Below are positions 6,476-17,393 of a DNA stretch of 64,000 bases, piece after piece (within the stretch, counting starts at the first letter, position 1; each line of letters opens with the position of its first letter). This DNA is from Porticoccaceae bacterium (GTDB lineage: Bacteria > Pseudomonadota > Gammaproteobacteria > Pseudomonadales > Porticoccaceae): NCBI GenBank assembly GCA_029250825.1, contig JAQXEN010000039.1, forward strand, positions 1 to 64,000, given 5' to 3'. The translations under genes and the position numbers were made by a program. The notes below the pieces were generated by a model, which was given only the letters and a program-made list of their open reading frames with translations, had not been told where the DNA came from and did no database searches.

Positions 6476-8149
6476 TTATTTGTCCATTTGCGCTTTGATC
6501 AGGTCTCCAATAGTTGCTGGAGATGAGGTGTCGGCTTCAACCTTGCGGTGAGCTTTAACCACTGCTTTCTCTTCTGCAACGTCTTTAGCCTTAACAGACA
6601 GGCTAATAGCACGGGTCTTGCGATCAACGTTGATGATCTTAGCTTCGATCTCTTGGCCTTCTTGCAACTCGTGACGGGCATCTTCTACCTTGTCACGTGA
6701 GAGCTCAGAACCTTTGAGGTAAGCTTCGATATCGTTACCCAGATCAACAGTAGCGCCTTTAGCATCAACTTCTTTGACGATGCCTTTAACAATTGCGCCT
6801 TTGTCGTTCTCGGTTACATAGTTGTTGAACGGGTCGTCAGACAGCTGCTTGATACCCAGTGAGATGCGCTCGCGCTCTGCATCGATGCTGAGTACAACTG
6901 TTTCAACTTCTTCGCCTTTCTTGAAGTTGCGAACAGCTTCTTCGCCAGTTTCGTTCCAAGAGATATCAGACAGGTGAACCAGACCGTCGATGCCGCCGTC
7001 TAGGCCGATAAAGATACCGAAGTCAGTGATTGACTTGATCTTGCCTGAAATCTTGTCGCCTTTAACCATAGTAGTGGCAAAGTCATCCCAAGGATTAGTG
7101 TGACACTGCTTGATACCCAGTGAGATACGACGACGTTCTTCGTCGATATCCAGAACCATAACTTCAACTTCGTCGCCCAGATTAACGATCTTAGATGGGT
7201 GAACATTTTTGTTAGTCCAATCCATTTCAGAAACGTGAACCAGACCTTCAACGCCGTCTTCCAACTCGGCAAAACAACCGTAGTCAGTGAGGTTAGTGAT
7301 CTTAGCTTTAGCACGTGCGCCCTCTGGGTAACGACCTTTGATGTCGCCCCAAGGATCTTCACCCATCTGCTTCATACCCAGTGATACGCGGTTACGCTCG
7401 CGATCAAACTTAAGGACTTTAACGTCAATCTCGTCCCCAACATTGATCATCTCAGAAGGATGCTTGATGCGCTTCCAGGACATATCAGTGATGTGCAACA
7501 GACCATCGATTCCACCCAGATCAACGAACGCGCCGTAATCAGTAAGGTTCTTAATAACACCTTTGAGTGATGCGCCCTCTTCGAGGTTGGCCAGCAGTTC
7601 TTCGCGTTCTACAGAGTTTGCACTCTCCATTACGGCACGACGGCTAACAACAACGTTGTTGCGCTTAGGATCGAGTTTGATAACTTTGAATTCTAATTCG
7701 ATGTTCTCAAGGTGAGTAATCTCACGCAGTGGACGAACATCAACCAGTGAACCTGGAAGGAACGCGCGCAAGCCGCGAACATCAACAGTAAATCCACCTT
7801 TAACCTTGCCGCTGATAACGCCGATAACAACTTCGTCAGCTTTGTGGGCTGCTTCAAGTTCGATCCAGGATTCTGCGCGACGGGCTTTTTCGCGGGAAAG
7901 CTTAGTAGCACCGAAACCATCTTCAACGGCTTCGAGAGCAACCTGTACTTCGTCGCCAATGGCAACTTCGAGTACGCCTTTCTCGTCATAAAATTGGTCA
8001 ATCGAAATAACACCTTCAGACTTCAGTCCAGCATGGACTGTTACCCAGTCTTTATCGATATCGATAATTACGCCAGTAATGATGGCGCCGGGGTTCATCT
8101 CAACGGTTAATAGACTTTCTTCAAATAGATCTGCGAAATTTTCGCTCAT
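6476..8149 (-). CDS. rpsA: 30S ribosomal protein S1
   Basis: This mRNA-binding protein of the small subunit is needed to start translation on structured or weak ribosome-binding sites. The 557 residues contain six S1/OB repeats at roughly 20-90, 105-170, 190-260, 277-347, 364-434 and 450-520. Repeats 3-6 carry the signature [41 protein letters not shown] or a close variant. Length equals the E. coli protein (557). It is flanked by cmk upstream and ihfB downstream, the canonical order. The 188-bp leader between cmk and rpsA is long enough for promoters and for S1 autoregulation, though I see no defined structure. S1 function bears on the non-AUG starts suggested elsewhere in this window. Confidence 0.98.
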   Translation of the reverse strand: MSENFADLFEESLLTVEMNPGAIITGVIIDIDKDWVTVHAGLKSEGVISIDQFYDEKGVLEVAIGDEVQVALEAVEDGFGATKLSREKARRAESWIELEAAHKADEVVIGVISGKVKGGFTVDVRGLRAFLPGSLVDVRPLREITHLENIELEFKVIKLDPKRNNVVVSRRAVMESANSVEREELLANLEEGASLKGVIKNLTDYGAFVDLGGIDGLLHITDMSWKRIKHPSEMINVGDEIDVKVLKFDRERNRVSLGMKQMGEDPWGDIKGRYPEGARAKAKITNLTDYGCFAELEDGVEGLVHVSEMDWTNKNVHPSKIVNLGDEVEVMVLDIDEERRRISLGIKQCHTNPWDDFATTMVKGDKISGKIKSITDFGIFIGLDGGIDGLVHLSDISWNETGEEAVRNFKKGEEVETVVLSIDAERERISLGIKQLSDDPFNNYVTENDKGAIVKGIVKEVDAKGATVDLGNDIEAYLKGSELSRDKVEDARHELQEGQEIEAKIINVDRKTRAISLSVKAKDVAEEKAVVKAHRKVEADTSSPATIGDLIKAQMDK

Positions 8150-8337
8150 GGTTTGTACCTGATTTTTGACAGAGACATGACAGAAGAACTGCTAGGTCAG
8201 TCTCTTTTTTCCGCGCGGCCAGTTTACACGGGTCAGTTAAAATAAAGGCCTACAGCAATAAAAGCTGGCGATTGCTGCGTTGCCCGTTTGGTGTTGAATT
8301 TCTAAATTCTGTACTGCAACTACTAAACGACTATCAA

Positions 8338-9027
8338 CTACTTGATGCCTTTAACAGACAGGATATTAAGCACTTGATCTGTTACCTGCTGAATCGACAT
8401 GGTCGAGGTGTCTAACTCAATTGCATCATCTGCTGGTCTCAGCGGTGAAGCATCGCGACTCATATCTCTTTCATCCCGAGAGCGCACCTGCTCCACGAGG
8501 GCGGGCAGACTAACATCTTCGCCCTTTTCAAGCAACTCTTTGTAGCGTCGATTGGCGCGCTCTTCAGCGCTTGCGGTGAGGTATATTTTTAACCCGGCAG
8601 CGGGGAAAACCTCAGTGCCCATATCGCGGCCATCAGCCACCAAACCTGGGGTTCTGGCGAACATCCGCTGGCGCTTTAATAGTGCCAAACGGACTCCTGG
8701 AAACTGAGCCACTTTGGAGGCCAACAGACCGGTTTCCTCCGTGCGCAGTTCAAGGCTCACATCTTCCCCTTCGAGGTAGACTTTAAACTGGCCATTACTT
8801 TCTGTCTCGAAGCGAATATCCATATGCTCAGCCAGGGCCATCAGGCCCTTTTCACTGTCGACACTGATCTGGTGGCGCACAGCTGAAAGTCCCAAAAGAC
8901 GGTAGAGTGCTCCGCTATCCAGATAATAAAAGCCGAGTTTCTTAGCCACTATGCGACTGATAGTGCCTTTGCCGGCTCCACTGGGGCCGTCGATGGTGAT
9001 GATCACAGGGTCGATAGCGGCGGCCAT
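8338..9027 (-). CDS. cmk: (d)CMP kinase
   Basis: This enzyme phosphorylates CMP and dCMP with ATP in the cytosol. The 229-aa protein begins with the P-loop IDGPSGAGKGTISRIVAKKLGF, has the substrate-binding YYLDSGALYRLLGL and DGRDMGTEVFPAAGLKIYLTASAEERANRR, and a C-terminal RDERDMSRDASPLRPADDAIELDTS. All are typical of the bacterial Cmk family. Its ATG directly abuts the stop of the tyrA-aroA gene, so the two are almost certainly translated from one mRNA. Confidence 0.97.
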   Translation of the reverse strand: MAAAIDPVIITIDGPSGAGKGTISRIVAKKLGFYYLDSGALYRLLGLSAVRHQISVDSEKGLMALAEHMDIRFETESNGQFKVYLEGEDVSLELRTEETGLLASKVAQFPGVRLALLKRQRMFARTPGLVADGRDMGTEVFPAAGLKIYLTASAEERANRRYKELLEKGEDVSLPALVEQVRSRDERDMSRDASPLRPADDAIELDTSTMSIQQVTDQVLNILSVKGIK

Positions 9028-11274
9028 TTAGGACTCCTGAGTCTCAACGCCAATGCTCAAACCGATCGCCCTCGCCAGATCGACAAAGCCGGGGAATGAT
9101 GTGGCAATATTGTTGCATTCGATAATTTCAATCTCACCCGCTGCACGCAATCCGGCAATGGCAAAGGCCATGGCTATACGGTGATCATCGTGGCTGTGGA
9201 CAGTGCCACTGCCAAGCTGGCCGCCCTGAATACGAATACCATCGGCTGTGGACTGGGCATCGATTCCCAATGTTACAAGACCATCGGCCATGCTTTGGAT
9301 ACGGTCGCTCTCTTTTACCCGAAGTTCTTCGGCGCCTGTGAGTACTGTCTCGCCCTTGGCACAGGCCGCGGCGACAAACAGGACCGGGAATTCATCAATC
9401 GCCAGTGGCACCTGATCTTCTGGAATCACAATGCCGTTAAGTTCTGCATAACGGATTCTAATGTCGGCAACAGGTTCGCCCCCTACTTCCTTCTCATTGG
9501 ACAGCTCAATACGGGTGCCCATCTGACGCAAGATATTAATTACCCCAATCCGCGTTGGGTTAACGCCCACATGACGCAGGGTAATGTCGGAATCTGGGGT
9601 AATGGCTGCTGCCACCATAAAGAAAGCCGCTGAGGAGATATCCGCAGGCACATCAATACGGGTTGCCGTCAGTGAACCACCACCGCTAAGCGAAGCCTTG
9701 CTGCCGTCACTGACCACCGAGTAACCAAAGCCGCGCAACATCCGCTCACTGTGATCTCTAGTTGGCGCTGGCTCCACGGTTGAGGTCTCACCCTCGGCAT
9801 AGAGTCCAGCCAATAGAACACAGGATTTAACCTGAGCACTGGCCATAGGCAGGACATAGTCAATTGCATTGAGTTTGTTGCCACCTTTTATAAGCATCGG
9901 TGGTCTGCCGCCTGGAGCAGTTTCAATCACGGCACCCATCTCGGCGAGAGGATCAGCCACACGGGCCATAGGTCGGCCCGAGAGAGACTCATCACCGGTG
10001 AGCTCAACATCAAAGGTTTGCCCGGCAAGCAGTCCACTCAGTAGACGCATGGAGGTGCCAGAGTTACCCAAATAGAGTGGCTTGGTCGGTGCTTTTAAGC
10101 CGTGCAGACCAACCCCGTGAATCGCTACTCGGCCCTGTTCTGGGCCTTCGATAATAACGCCCATATCGCGGAATGCCTGCAGGGTTGCGAGACTGTCTTC
10201 ACCCTCGAGGAAACCGGTTACTTCGGTCATGCCGTCGGCAATGGAGCCAAGCATAATGGATCTGTGAGACATTGATTTGTCCCCGGGCACACGAATATCA
10301 CCGCGAGCGGCGCCGCCGGGTGTGACTTTATAATTTATTATTTTTTCTGACATGGTCTGTTGTAATGCCTTTGGGTCAATTGATTTTCCAAAATGGTTGC
10401 GTGCATCGCGAGCTCGCGTAAACACATCCATCAGGTAGGTTTCGTCGCCTTGGTCTATGGCGCTGCGCATCTCAGAGAAGTTATCCATAATCTGATCGAG
10501 AACACTGAGAATTGCCTGTCGATTGGCAAGTGCTATGTCGCGCCACATAATCGGGTCACTGGCGGCAATGCGGGTAAAGTCGCGAAAGCCTCCCGCGGCA
10601 TAGCGAAAAATTTCGCGGTTATCGCGCATGCTTGCCAGTGTATCCACTAGGGAATAGGCTAGAAAATGCGGCAGATGACTGGTGGCAGCCAAGACTTCAT
10701 CATGCTCTTGAACATCCATACAGGACACCAATGCACCCACTGACTGCCAGAGCTTTTCCACAATCTGCACATGGTTTTCACCAGAGGCGGCATGGGGGGT
10801 CAAGATAACCCGATGATCTTTAAATAGATCCGCTTTGGCTGCGGTGACACCACTCTTTTCTGAACCAGCGATGGGATGTCCCGGGACTAACTGCGCTGGC
10901 AGGTAGCCGTAAATTTCTTCCGCCGCGGCGATCACGCTGCCTTTGACGCTGGCTACATCGGTAACTGTTACCTGATCCGAGAGTAACTCTTGGCACTCTT
11001 TGAGAATCGCGGGAACCGTGAGGGTTGGCACACCAATAACAACCAGATCCCCAGCACCCAGCTCAGGGGCAATAGCCGCAAGACTCTGCTCCGGACGATC
11101 GATAACACCCATCTCACGGGCGAGGTCGAGGGTTGAAGAACGGCGAGAGATACCCACTACCTGGTTGGCCAAACCTGAATTGCGAGTGGCCAAGGCGAGA
11201 CTGGAGCCAATAAGCCCCAGACCGATCACCACCAGACGATTAATTACCGGCTGTATTGTTTTAGCTGTTTGCAA
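9028..11274 (-). CDS. aroA: Fused prephenate dehydrogenase / EPSP synthase (TyrA-AroA)
   Basis: This bifunctional 748-aa enzyme covers two steps of aromatic amino acid synthesis. Residues about 10-290 form a NAD(P)-dependent prephenate dehydrogenase: Rossmann motif VIGLGLIGSSLALA, catalytic-region HPIAGSEKSG, and SHLPHFLAYSLV. Residues about 315-748 form 3-phosphoshikimate 1-carboxyvinyltransferase: GDIRVPGDKSMSHRSIMLGS, LGNSGTSMRLLSGLLAG, RVKESDRI and DDHRIAMAFAIAGL. The fusion is known from Pseudomonas and relatives, where hisC lies upstream. Here hisC is absent and pheA ends only 50 bp upstream. The active-site Lys, Arg, Asp and Glu of AroA appear intact. A Gly at the usual glyphosate-sensitive position (LGNSGT) suggests a class I enzyme. 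Confidence 0.96.
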   Translation of the reverse strand: MQTAKTIQPVINRLVVIGLGLIGSSLALATRNSGLANQVVGISRRSSTLDLAREMGVIDRPEQSLAAIAPELGAGDLVVIGVPTLTVPAILKECQELLSDQVTVTDVASVKGSVIAAAEEIYGYLPAQLVPGHPIAGSEKSGVTAAKADLFKDHRVILTPHAASGENHVQIVEKLWQSVGALVSCMDVQEHDEVLAATSHLPHFLAYSLVDTLASMRDNREIFRYAAGGFRDFTRIAASDPIMWRDIALANRQAILSVLDQIMDNFSEMRSAIDQGDETYLMDVFTRARDARNHFGKSIDPKALQQTMSEKIINYKVTPGGAARGDIRVPGDKSMSHRSIMLGSIADGMTEVTGFLEGEDSLATLQAFRDMGVIIEGPEQGRVAIHGVGLHGLKAPTKPLYLGNSGTSMRLLSGLLAGQTFDVELTGDESLSGRPMARVADPLAEMGAVIETAPGGRPPMLIKGGNKLNAIDYVLPMASAQVKSCVLLAGLYAEGETSTVEPAPTRDHSERMLRGFGYSVVSDGSKASLSGGGSLTATRIDVPADISSAAFFMVAAAITPDSDITLRHVGVNPTRIGVINILRQMGTRIELSNEKEVGGEPVADIRIRYAELNGIVIPEDQVPLAIDEFPVLFVAAACAKGETVLTGAEELRVKESDRIQSMADGLVTLGIDAQSTADGIRIQGGQLGSGTVHSHDDHRIAMAFAIAGLRAAGEIEIIECNNIATSFPGFVDLARAIGLSIGVETQES

Positions 11275-11324
11275 TATAACGGACCAGAGTGAAATAAAGT
11301 GATTAAGCGCTACTCAGGCAGCGC

Positions 11325-12410
11325 TTAGAGAACTGCTCGCGGATAGGAACCGAGAATTTTCAGTTCCGCTACATCTTCTGACAACTCCGCCAGCACGGCC
11401 GCAGCAGCCGGGTCGTCCACATGAGCAGCAAAATCAATAAAGAAGATATAAGACCATTTGCTGTTGCGCGACGGTCGCGACTCGAGGCGGGTCATATCGA
11501 CGCCGTGACGCCGGAATGGCTCGAGTAGATTGTGCAGCGCTCCAGGTTTGTTCTGTACCGATACCACGATGGAGGTTTTATCGTCGCCACTGGGCGGCAC
11601 CATTTCGCGGCCAATAATTAAGAAGCGAGTCGAGTTGTCTGGCAGATCTTCAATTTTTTCCCAGAGCTTTTCGAGGCCGTAGAGTTCACAAGACATATCG
11701 CCGGCAATTGCCGCTGAGTTCCACTCACCCTGCACGCGCCGCGCTGCTTCAGCATTGCTGCTAACCGCCACACGCTCGATATTGGGATAGTTAGAATCCA
11801 GCCACTTGCGGCACTGGGCCAACGACTGAGCATGGGAGTAAACCCGCGTCACAGTGTCTTTATTGGTGTTGGGGCCAATCATAAAGTGCTGGTGAATGCG
11901 CAGCTCTACTTCGCCACAGATCTTTACCGAAGAATCGATAAAGCTGTCTAAGGTGTGACTGACCACCCCCTCAGTAGAATTTTCAACAGGTACAACACCG
12001 TAGTTGCAGGACTCTGCCAGCACATCGCGAAATACTTCATCGATTGCGGCTTTGGGAACGGTTATTGCGGAGTCACCGAAGTGCTTGAGTGATGCCTCTT
12101 GGGTAAAGGTTCCCTCGGGTCCTAAAAAGGCGACTTTAATCGGCTGCTCAAGGGCCAGACAGGCAGACATGATCTGGCGAAACAGACGCGCCATATCTTC
12201 ATCACCTAAAGGCCCGTCGTTTTTTTCCATCACTGAGCGCAGCACCTGAGCTTCCCGCTCAGGTCGATAATAGGTTTCATCACCCTGCTGCTTTTTAATC
12301 TTGGCGACATCTTGAGCACAGCGCGCACGGGCACTGATACTGGCCATAAGCTCTTGATCGATGGCATCGATCTTATTGCGCAGATCGAGCAGTGGATTTT
12401 TGTCAGTCAT
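11325..12410 (-). CDS. pheA: Chorismate mutase / prephenate dehydratase (P-protein)
   Basis: This bifunctional enzyme leads from chorismate to phenylpyruvate. In 361 residues there is an AroQ chorismate mutase domain (about 1-90, LRNKIDAIDQELMASISARARCAQDVAKIK). A prephenate dehydratase domain follows (about 93-272, KVAFLGPEGTFTQEA, GVVPVENSTEGVVSHTLD, NSTRFLIIGRE with the catalytic Thr-Arg-Phe). A regulatory ACT domain comes last (about 282-361, NKPGALHNLLEPFRRHGVDMTRLESRPSR), which normally binds phenylalanine for feedback inhibition. It starts 10 bp after gyrA. serC, found between gyrA and pheA in Pseudomonas, is missing here. Confidence 0.97.
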   Translation of the reverse strand: MTDKNPLLDLRNKIDAIDQELMASISARARCAQDVAKIKKQQGDETYYRPEREAQVLRSVMEKNDGPLGDEDMARLFRQIMSACLALEQPIKVAFLGPEGTFTQEASLKHFGDSAITVPKAAIDEVFRDVLAESCNYGVVPVENSTEGVVSHTLDSFIDSSVKICGEVELRIHQHFMIGPNTNKDTVTRVYSHAQSLAQCRKWLDSNYPNIERVAVSSNAEAARRVQGEWNSAAIAGDMSCELYGLEKLWEKIEDLPDNSTRFLIIGREMVPPSGDDKTSIVVSVQNKPGALHNLLEPFRRHGVDMTRLESRPSRNSKWSYIFFIDFAAHVDDPAAAAVLAELSEDVAELKILGSYPRAVL

Positions 12411-12420
12411 TATTTAAACC

Positions 12421-15039
12421 TTACTCATCATCAGCTGGGGTGGCGTCATCAGCCGGCTCTTGATTAGAAACAGCTTCAACCGCATCCTCTTCAATCAAAA
12501 GCTCATCTTCTTCCGGCTCGGCAATACGTGCCAACCTGACCAGGTTCTCAGTATCCTTCAATCGAATAATACGGACGCCCTGTGTATTGCGCCCCACAAC
12601 CGAGACTTCGTCACCGCGGGTTCGCACCATGGTGCCCTGATCCGAAATCAGCATAATTTCATCACCAGAGAAGAGCTGCGTTGCGCCGACCAGTGGCCCG
12701 TTGCGCTCACTCGCCTGAATCGCAATCATGCCCTTGCCGCCACGTCCCTTAGTGGGGAACTCATCGACTTTGGTGCGTTTTCCATAGCCGTTTTCACAAA
12801 CTGTCAGCAGGAAGCCATCCTCTTCTGGAACAACCATCGAGATAACTTCGTGGCCTTCCGGCAGGCGCATACCTCGTACACCTTTGGATACGCGACCCAT
12901 AGAACGGGCATCGGTGCTGGCAAACCGCACCGCCTTGCCTTCTGAACTAAGCAACATTACATCGCTGTCGTCATCAATAATGGCAGTGCCCACAAGGTGA
13001 TCGCCCTCAACCAGATCCACCGCGCGCAAACCAACACTACGTGGACGCGAGTACTGCTCCAATGAGGTCTTCTTCACGGTACCGTTGGCAGTGGCCATAA
13101 TCACAAATTTGTCAGCACTATATTCTTCAACCGGCAGGATCGAGCTAATACGCTCGCCCTCACTGAGAGGCAACAGGTTAACCACTGGACGACCGCGAGA
13201 GTTGCGGCCGGCAACGGGAATCTGAAAGACCTTGAGCCAATAGACCTTGCCGAGATTGGTAAAGCATAGAATTGTTGCGTGAGTGCTAGCCACCAGCAGG
13301 TGCTCAACAAAGTCTTCATCTTTCACTGCAGTTGCAGACTTGCCCATCCCGCCGCGGCGCTGAGCTTGATAGTCGCTGAGTGGCTGAGTCTTGGCATAGC
13401 CGCCGTTGGAGATGGTGACAACGCGGTCTTCTTCTGTAATCAGGTCTTCGATAGTCAAGTCGTGGAGAGATTCAACAATCTCAGTGCGACGCTCATCGCC
13501 AAATTCTTCGATTACCGCTTCTAGCTCTTCACGAATAACCGTCATCAGACGAGTCAGATCACCGAGAATCTCTTGGTACTCGGCAATCTCTTCCAGCTTG
13601 ACCGCAAACTCGGCAATAATTTTCTCGTGTTCCATACCGGTCAAACGGTGCAGACGTAACTCGAGAATATCTTTGGCCTGTTCTGGAGACAGAAAATACT
13701 GGCCATCACGGAGACCGTACTGCTCTTCGAGCCATTCCGGGCGTGTCGCTTCAGCTCCGGCACGATCGAGCATCGGAATCACCGAGCCGGGATTCCAGCC
13801 CCGCGCAACCAGTGCTTCACGGGCTTCAGTAGCTGAGGGGGACTGCTTAATCAGGGCAATAATTTCATCGATATTGGCCAGCGCAATAGCAAAACCTTCC
13901 AGCGTATGGGCGCGTTCACGAGCCTTTTTCAATAGATAGATCGTTCGGCGTGTTACGACTTCACGGCGGTGACGCAAAAATGCCTGGATCAGCTGTTGCA
14001 GATTGAGAATTTTCGGTTGGCCATCGACCAGCGCCACAACGTTGATGCCAAATACACTCTGCAACTGGGTCTGAGCGAAAAGGTTATTCAGCACAACTTC
14101 GGCAACATCGGTGCGCTTGATTTCGATAACCACGCGCAGACCATCTTTGTCCGACTCATCCCGCAGCTCAGAAATACCCTCGAGCTTCTTCTCTTTAACC
14201 AGCTCAGCAATACGCTCGATCAGACGCGCTTTGTTTAGCTGATAGGGAATTTCGGTGATGATAATGGTTTCGCGGCGAGTCTTTTCATTGACCTCGATAT
14301 CGGCTTTGGCGCGCACATAGATGCGTCCGCGACCAGTGCGATAGGCCTGAATAATGCCAGCTCGGCCATTGATAATCGCCGCGGTGGGGAAATCCGGCCC
14401 AGGGATATATTCCATCAACTCATCGACGGTAATCTCTGGATTTTCGATCATCGCCAGACAGCCTTTGACCACTTCGGTAAGGTTGTGAGGCGGAATATTG
14501 GTTGCCATGCCCACAGCAATACCCGAGGAACCGTTAACTAATAGGTTGGGAATGCGCGTAGGCAAAACATGGGGAATCTGTTCGGTTTCATCATAATTGG
14601 GGACAAAATCCACCGTATCTTTCTCGAGATCTTCGAGCAGCGCATGGGCGATTTTGGTCATACGGATTTCGGTGTAACGCATGGCAGCCGCGGAGTCACC
14701 GTCCACAGAACCAAAGTTGCCCTGACCATCCACTAGCATATAACGCAATGAGAATGGCTGAGCCATACGGACGATGGTCTCGTAAACGGCGGAATCACCA
14801 TGCGGGTGATACTTACCAATTACGTCACCAACAACACGGGCTGATTTCTTGTAGGCCTTGTTCCAGTCATTGCCGAGTTCGTTCATGGCAAATAGCGCGC
14901 GCCGATGCACAGGCTTGAGCCCGTCTCTCACATCGGGCAGTGCTCGGCCAACAATCACGCTCATAGCATAGGCTAGATAGGATTGTTTGAGTTCATCTTC
15001 GATATTTACCGGAACAATTTCTTTTGCTAAATCACCCAT
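12421..15039 (-). CDS. gyrA: DNA gyrase subunit A
   Basis: The breakage-reunion subunit of gyrase introduces negative supercoils together with GyrB. The 872-aa protein shows the N-terminal winged-helix/tower domain, with the quinolone-resistance region [19 protein letters not shown] and the catalytic Tyr in [10 protein letters not shown]. Coiled-coil and GyrI-type regions follow, then six C-terminal beta-pinwheel blades and an acidic tail. Ser at the position equal to E. coli 83 is the sensitive form; position 87 is Glu. The GyrA box reads QRRGGMG instead of the usual QRRGG(K/R)G. The gene heads the minus-strand run gyrA-pheA-tyrA/aroA-cmk-rpsA, with its promoter in the 231-bp gap shared with mtaD. 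Confidence 0.98.
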   Translation of the reverse strand: MGDLAKEIVPVNIEDELKQSYLAYAMSVIVGRALPDVRDGLKPVHRRALFAMNELGNDWNKAYKKSARVVGDVIGKYHPHGDSAVYETIVRMAQPFSLRYMLVDGQGNFGSVDGDSAAAMRYTEIRMTKIAHALLEDLEKDTVDFVPNYDETEQIPHVLPTRIPNLLVNGSSGIAVGMATNIPPHNLTEVVKGCLAMIENPEITVDELMEYIPGPDFPTAAIINGRAGIIQAYRTGRGRIYVRAKADIEVNEKTRRETIIITEIPYQLNKARLIERIAELVKEKKLEGISELRDESDKDGLRVVIEIKRTDVAEVVLNNLFAQTQLQSVFGINVVALVDGQPKILNLQQLIQAFLRHRREVVTRRTIYLLKKARERAHTLEGFAIALANIDEIIALIKQSPSATEAREALVARGWNPGSVIPMLDRAGAEATRPEWLEEQYGLRDGQYFLSPEQAKDILELRLHRLTGMEHEKIIAEFAVKLEEIAEYQEILGDLTRLMTVIREELEAVIEEFGDERRTEIVESLHDLTIEDLITEEDRVVTISNGGYAKTQPLSDYQAQRRGGMGKSATAVKDEDFVEHLLVASTHATILCFTNLGKVYWLKVFQIPVAGRNSRGRPVVNLLPLSEGERISSILPVEEYSADKFVIMATANGTVKKTSLEQYSRPRSVGLRAVDLVEGDHLVGTAIIDDDSDVMLLSSEGKAVRFASTDARSMGRVSKGVRGMRLPEGHEVISMVVPEEDGFLLTVCENGYGKRTKVDEFPTKGRGGKGMIAIQASERNGPLVGATQLFSGDEIMLISDQGTMVRTRGDEVSVVGRNTQGVRIIRLKDTENLVRLARIAEPEEDELLIEEDAVEAVSNQEPADDATPADDE

Positions 15040-15240
15040 AAGTTTCCGTCGCGCCCTGAAGTTTTATCGCTATTATTTTAGATCCGCTAACAACCGCTAT
15101 CAGGCGGTCATTAATGCGTGCCAGTAGGCCCTAAAAGCAGCCTATTTAAAGGCCTGAATTCTACCATACATATCCCTGTAGTGGTTCGCTTTTATTGACC
15201 TGAAACTCACGTCAAAGCTTAACCCGCAGTAAAAAGTCGG

Positions 15241-15266
15241 TATACTCCAAACCTTCGTTCAGGAGG
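15241..15266 (+). promoter_or_regulatory. mtaD: candidate mtaD promoter -10 and ribosome-binding site
   Basis: A TATACT -10-like hexamer at 15241-15246 is followed by a strong aggagg ribosome-binding site a few bases before the ATG at 15271. The matching -35 (around 15218, cttaac) is weak, so the promoter call is tentative; the ribosome-binding site clearly supports the start codon. Confidence 0.4.
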
Positions 15267-15270
15267 CTTC

Positions 15271-16593
15271 ATGCAGCCCATAAAAATCGATTTACTTATC
15301 AACAGCCGATGGATTATTCCGGTGATTCCGGAGAACCGCTTTTTTGAAAACTGCGCTCTGGCCATCGACCAGCAAAAAATTGTCGGCATTTACCCCCAGG
15401 CCGAGGCTCAGAGCAAATTTGATCCCGCTTCGGTGGTCAATTTGGACGACCATATTTTGATGCCAGGCCTGGTTAATGCCCACGGTCACGCGGCCATGAG
15501 CCTGCTCCGTGGTTATGCCGATGACCTGCCATTGCAGCCCTGGCTGGAAGAACATATCTGGCCCGTGGAGGCCCGTGTGCTGAGTGCGGATTTTGTTGCC
15601 GATGGCACCAATCTAGCGATGGCTGAAATGATCAAGACCGGCACTACCTGCTTTGCCGACATGTACTTTTTTGCCGACACTGTGGCCGAACAGGTTCAAC
15701 GCAGCGGCATGCGCAGCCAGATTGGCTTTACCGTATTCGATTTCCCCACTGCTGGGGGCAAAGATCCAGACGACTATATCCACAAGGGCTTGCAACTGCG
15801 GGACAGCTATAAGGGCGACGGGCTGATTAAAATTGCCTGTGCACCTCACGCCCCCTATACCGTGGGAGATGAAACCCTAAGCAGAATTGCCACCTATGCC
15901 AACGAACTGGATATGGCAGTCCATATTCACTGCCATGAGACTGCTCAGGAAGTGGCGGATTCATTAAAACTTTATGGCAACCGACCGCTGCAGCGCCTCG
16001 ATGATTTGGGGGTACTGTTGCCCCAGACACAACTGGTGCATATGACCCAAATCGATGACAGCGATATCCGCCTGATTCAGGACAATAACTGCCATGTAGT
16101 GCACTGCCCTGAGTCGAATTTAAAACTCGCCAGCGGCTTCTGCCCGGTGGGCAAATTGATCGATGCCGGTATTAATGTCGCCATCGGTACTGACGGCGCG
16201 GCAAGCAATAACGATCTCGATCTATTTGGCGAGTTAAAGACTGCAGCCCTGTTAGCCAAAGCAGTAGCCGATGACGCCTCAGCGCTGGATGCTCATGCCG
16301 CCCTGCGTATGGCGACGATCAATGGTGCCAAGGCTCTGGGCTGGGACGATCAGATCGGCAGCCTAGAAGCTGGCAAGAGCGCCGATATAATTGCCGTGGA
16401 AATCAGCTCTCTGAGTCAAAAACCGCTGTATAATCCCGCTTCTCAGCTGGTTTACAGCAATGCTGGCAGCCAGGTGAGCCACAGCTGGGTGGCGGGCAAA
16501 GCTCTGCTGCGCGAGCGCAGTTTGGTGACCCTCGATGAAGAACACCTGATCCGCCGCGCCGATGCTTGGCGTAACCAGATCAGTCCCCTTTAA
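15271..16593 (+). CDS. mtaD: 5-methylthioadenosine/S-adenosylhomocysteine deaminase (amidohydrolase)
   Basis: This TRZ/ATZ-family metal-dependent amidohydrolase deaminates 5'-methylthioadenosine and related nucleosides in purine and methionine salvage. In 440 aa the metal site is visible as LVNAHGHAAMSLLRG, the pair IHCHETAQEV and the aspartate in IGTDGAASNNDLDL. PHAPYTVGD and HCPESNLKLASGFCPV are typical of MtaD-like proteins. It is the first of four plus-strand genes (mtaD-ubiG-mupP-yciK) in the same order as Pseudomonas PA3170-PA3173. The exact substrate (MTA, SAH or another adenosine derivative) cannot be read from the sequence. Confidence 0.88.
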   Translation: MQPIKIDLLINSRWIIPVIPENRFFENCALAIDQQKIVGIYPQAEAQSKFDPASVVNLDDHILMPGLVNAHGHAAMSLLRGYADDLPLQPWLEEHIWPVEARVLSADFVADGTNLAMAEMIKTGTTCFADMYFFADTVAEQVQRSGMRSQIGFTVFDFPTAGGKDPDDYIHKGLQLRDSYKGDGLIKIACAPHAPYTVGDETLSRIATYANELDMAVHIHCHETAQEVADSLKLYGNRPLQRLDDLGVLLPQTQLVHMTQIDDSDIRLIQDNNCHVVHCPESNLKLASGFCPVGKLIDAGINVAIGTDGAASNNDLDLFGELKTAALLAKAVADDASALDAHAALRMATINGAKALGWDDQIGSLEAGKSADIIAVEISSLSQKPLYNPASQLVYSNAGSQVSHSWVAGKALLRERSLVTLDEEHLIRRADAWRNQISPL

Positions 16594-16650
16594 ATAGTAT
16601 CTTAATGAACTTCCCAACCCATAAATTCAAGTCGTAGCTAGCGAGTACTT

Positions 16651-17382
16651 ATGCCAACAAGCAACCGTGAAAATACCGCATCACTCAATGTGGATCCCAG
16701 TGAAGTCGCGAAATTTGAACAGCTGGCGAGCCGCTGGTGGGATCGCAACAGTGAGTTTAAGCCACTGCATGATATCAATCCCCTGCGCGCCAACTGGATC
16801 GATAAGCTGGCGCCGGTTGCCGAGCAGAAGGTCTTAGATGTGGGCTGTGGCGGCGGCATTCTCTGTGAGGCTATGGCTCAGCGCGGTGCAATAGTTACCG
16901 GTATCGATATGGGTGAAGCACCTCTGGCAGTAGGCAAGTTACACAAGCTTGAATCCGGGGTTGAGGTGGATTATCAAAAATCCACTGCAGAAGATTTTGC
17001 CCAGAGCCATGCACAGCAGTTCGATATAGTGACCTGTCTGGAAATGCTCGAGCATGTGCCGGACCCAGGCTCAGTGGTGCGAGCCTGTGCAGCCATGACC
17101 AAACCCGGTGGTAGCCTATTTTTCTCGACTATTAATCGCAATCCCAAGGCCTATCTGCTGGCGATTATTGGTGTGGAGTATGTATTGCGCATGTTGCCCA
17201 AGGGTACTCACGAGTACGGCAAGTTTATTCGCCCGGCGGAGCTGGGAAATTGGATTCGTGAAGCGGGTTTAGAGATCGATCAGATGACTGGCCTGACCTA
17301 TAACCCGATAACTAAGACCTATCGCCTGACTGAAACTGATGTCGATGTTAATTATATGATCTGCGCGCGCAAGCCCGCATAA
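16651..17382 (+). CDS. ubiG: Ubiquinone biosynthesis O-methyltransferase UbiG
   Basis: This SAM-dependent enzyme carries out both O-methylations in ubiquinone synthesis at the inner membrane surface. In 243 aa the features are the N-terminal [36 protein letters not shown] motif [21 protein letters not shown], motif [17 protein letters not shown] and the membrane-interacting insert [18 protein letters not shown]. Length matches E. coli UbiG (240). The gene begins 57 bp after mtaD and ends 11 bp before mupP, consistent with one transcript. Confidence 0.96.
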   Translation: MPTSNRENTASLNVDPSEVAKFEQLASRWWDRNSEFKPLHDINPLRANWIDKLAPVAEQKVLDVGCGGGILCEAMAQRGAIVTGIDMGEAPLAVGKLHKLESGVEVDYQKSTAEDFAQSHAQQFDIVTCLEMLEHVPDPGSVVRACAAMTKPGGSLFFSTINRNPKAYLLAIIGVEYVLRMLPKGTHEYGKFIRPAELGNWIREAGLEIDQMTGLTYNPITKTYRLTETDVDVNYMICARKPA

Positions 17383-17393
17383 CGGATTCTTTT

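Noticed and set aside
9181-9633. 150-codon plus-strand open frame
   Set aside because: Antisense to the conserved AroA domain; no family features.
12460-12945. 161-codon plus-strand open frame, with another of 177 codons at 13406-13939
   Set aside because: Both are antisense shadows of gyrA with low-complexity translations.
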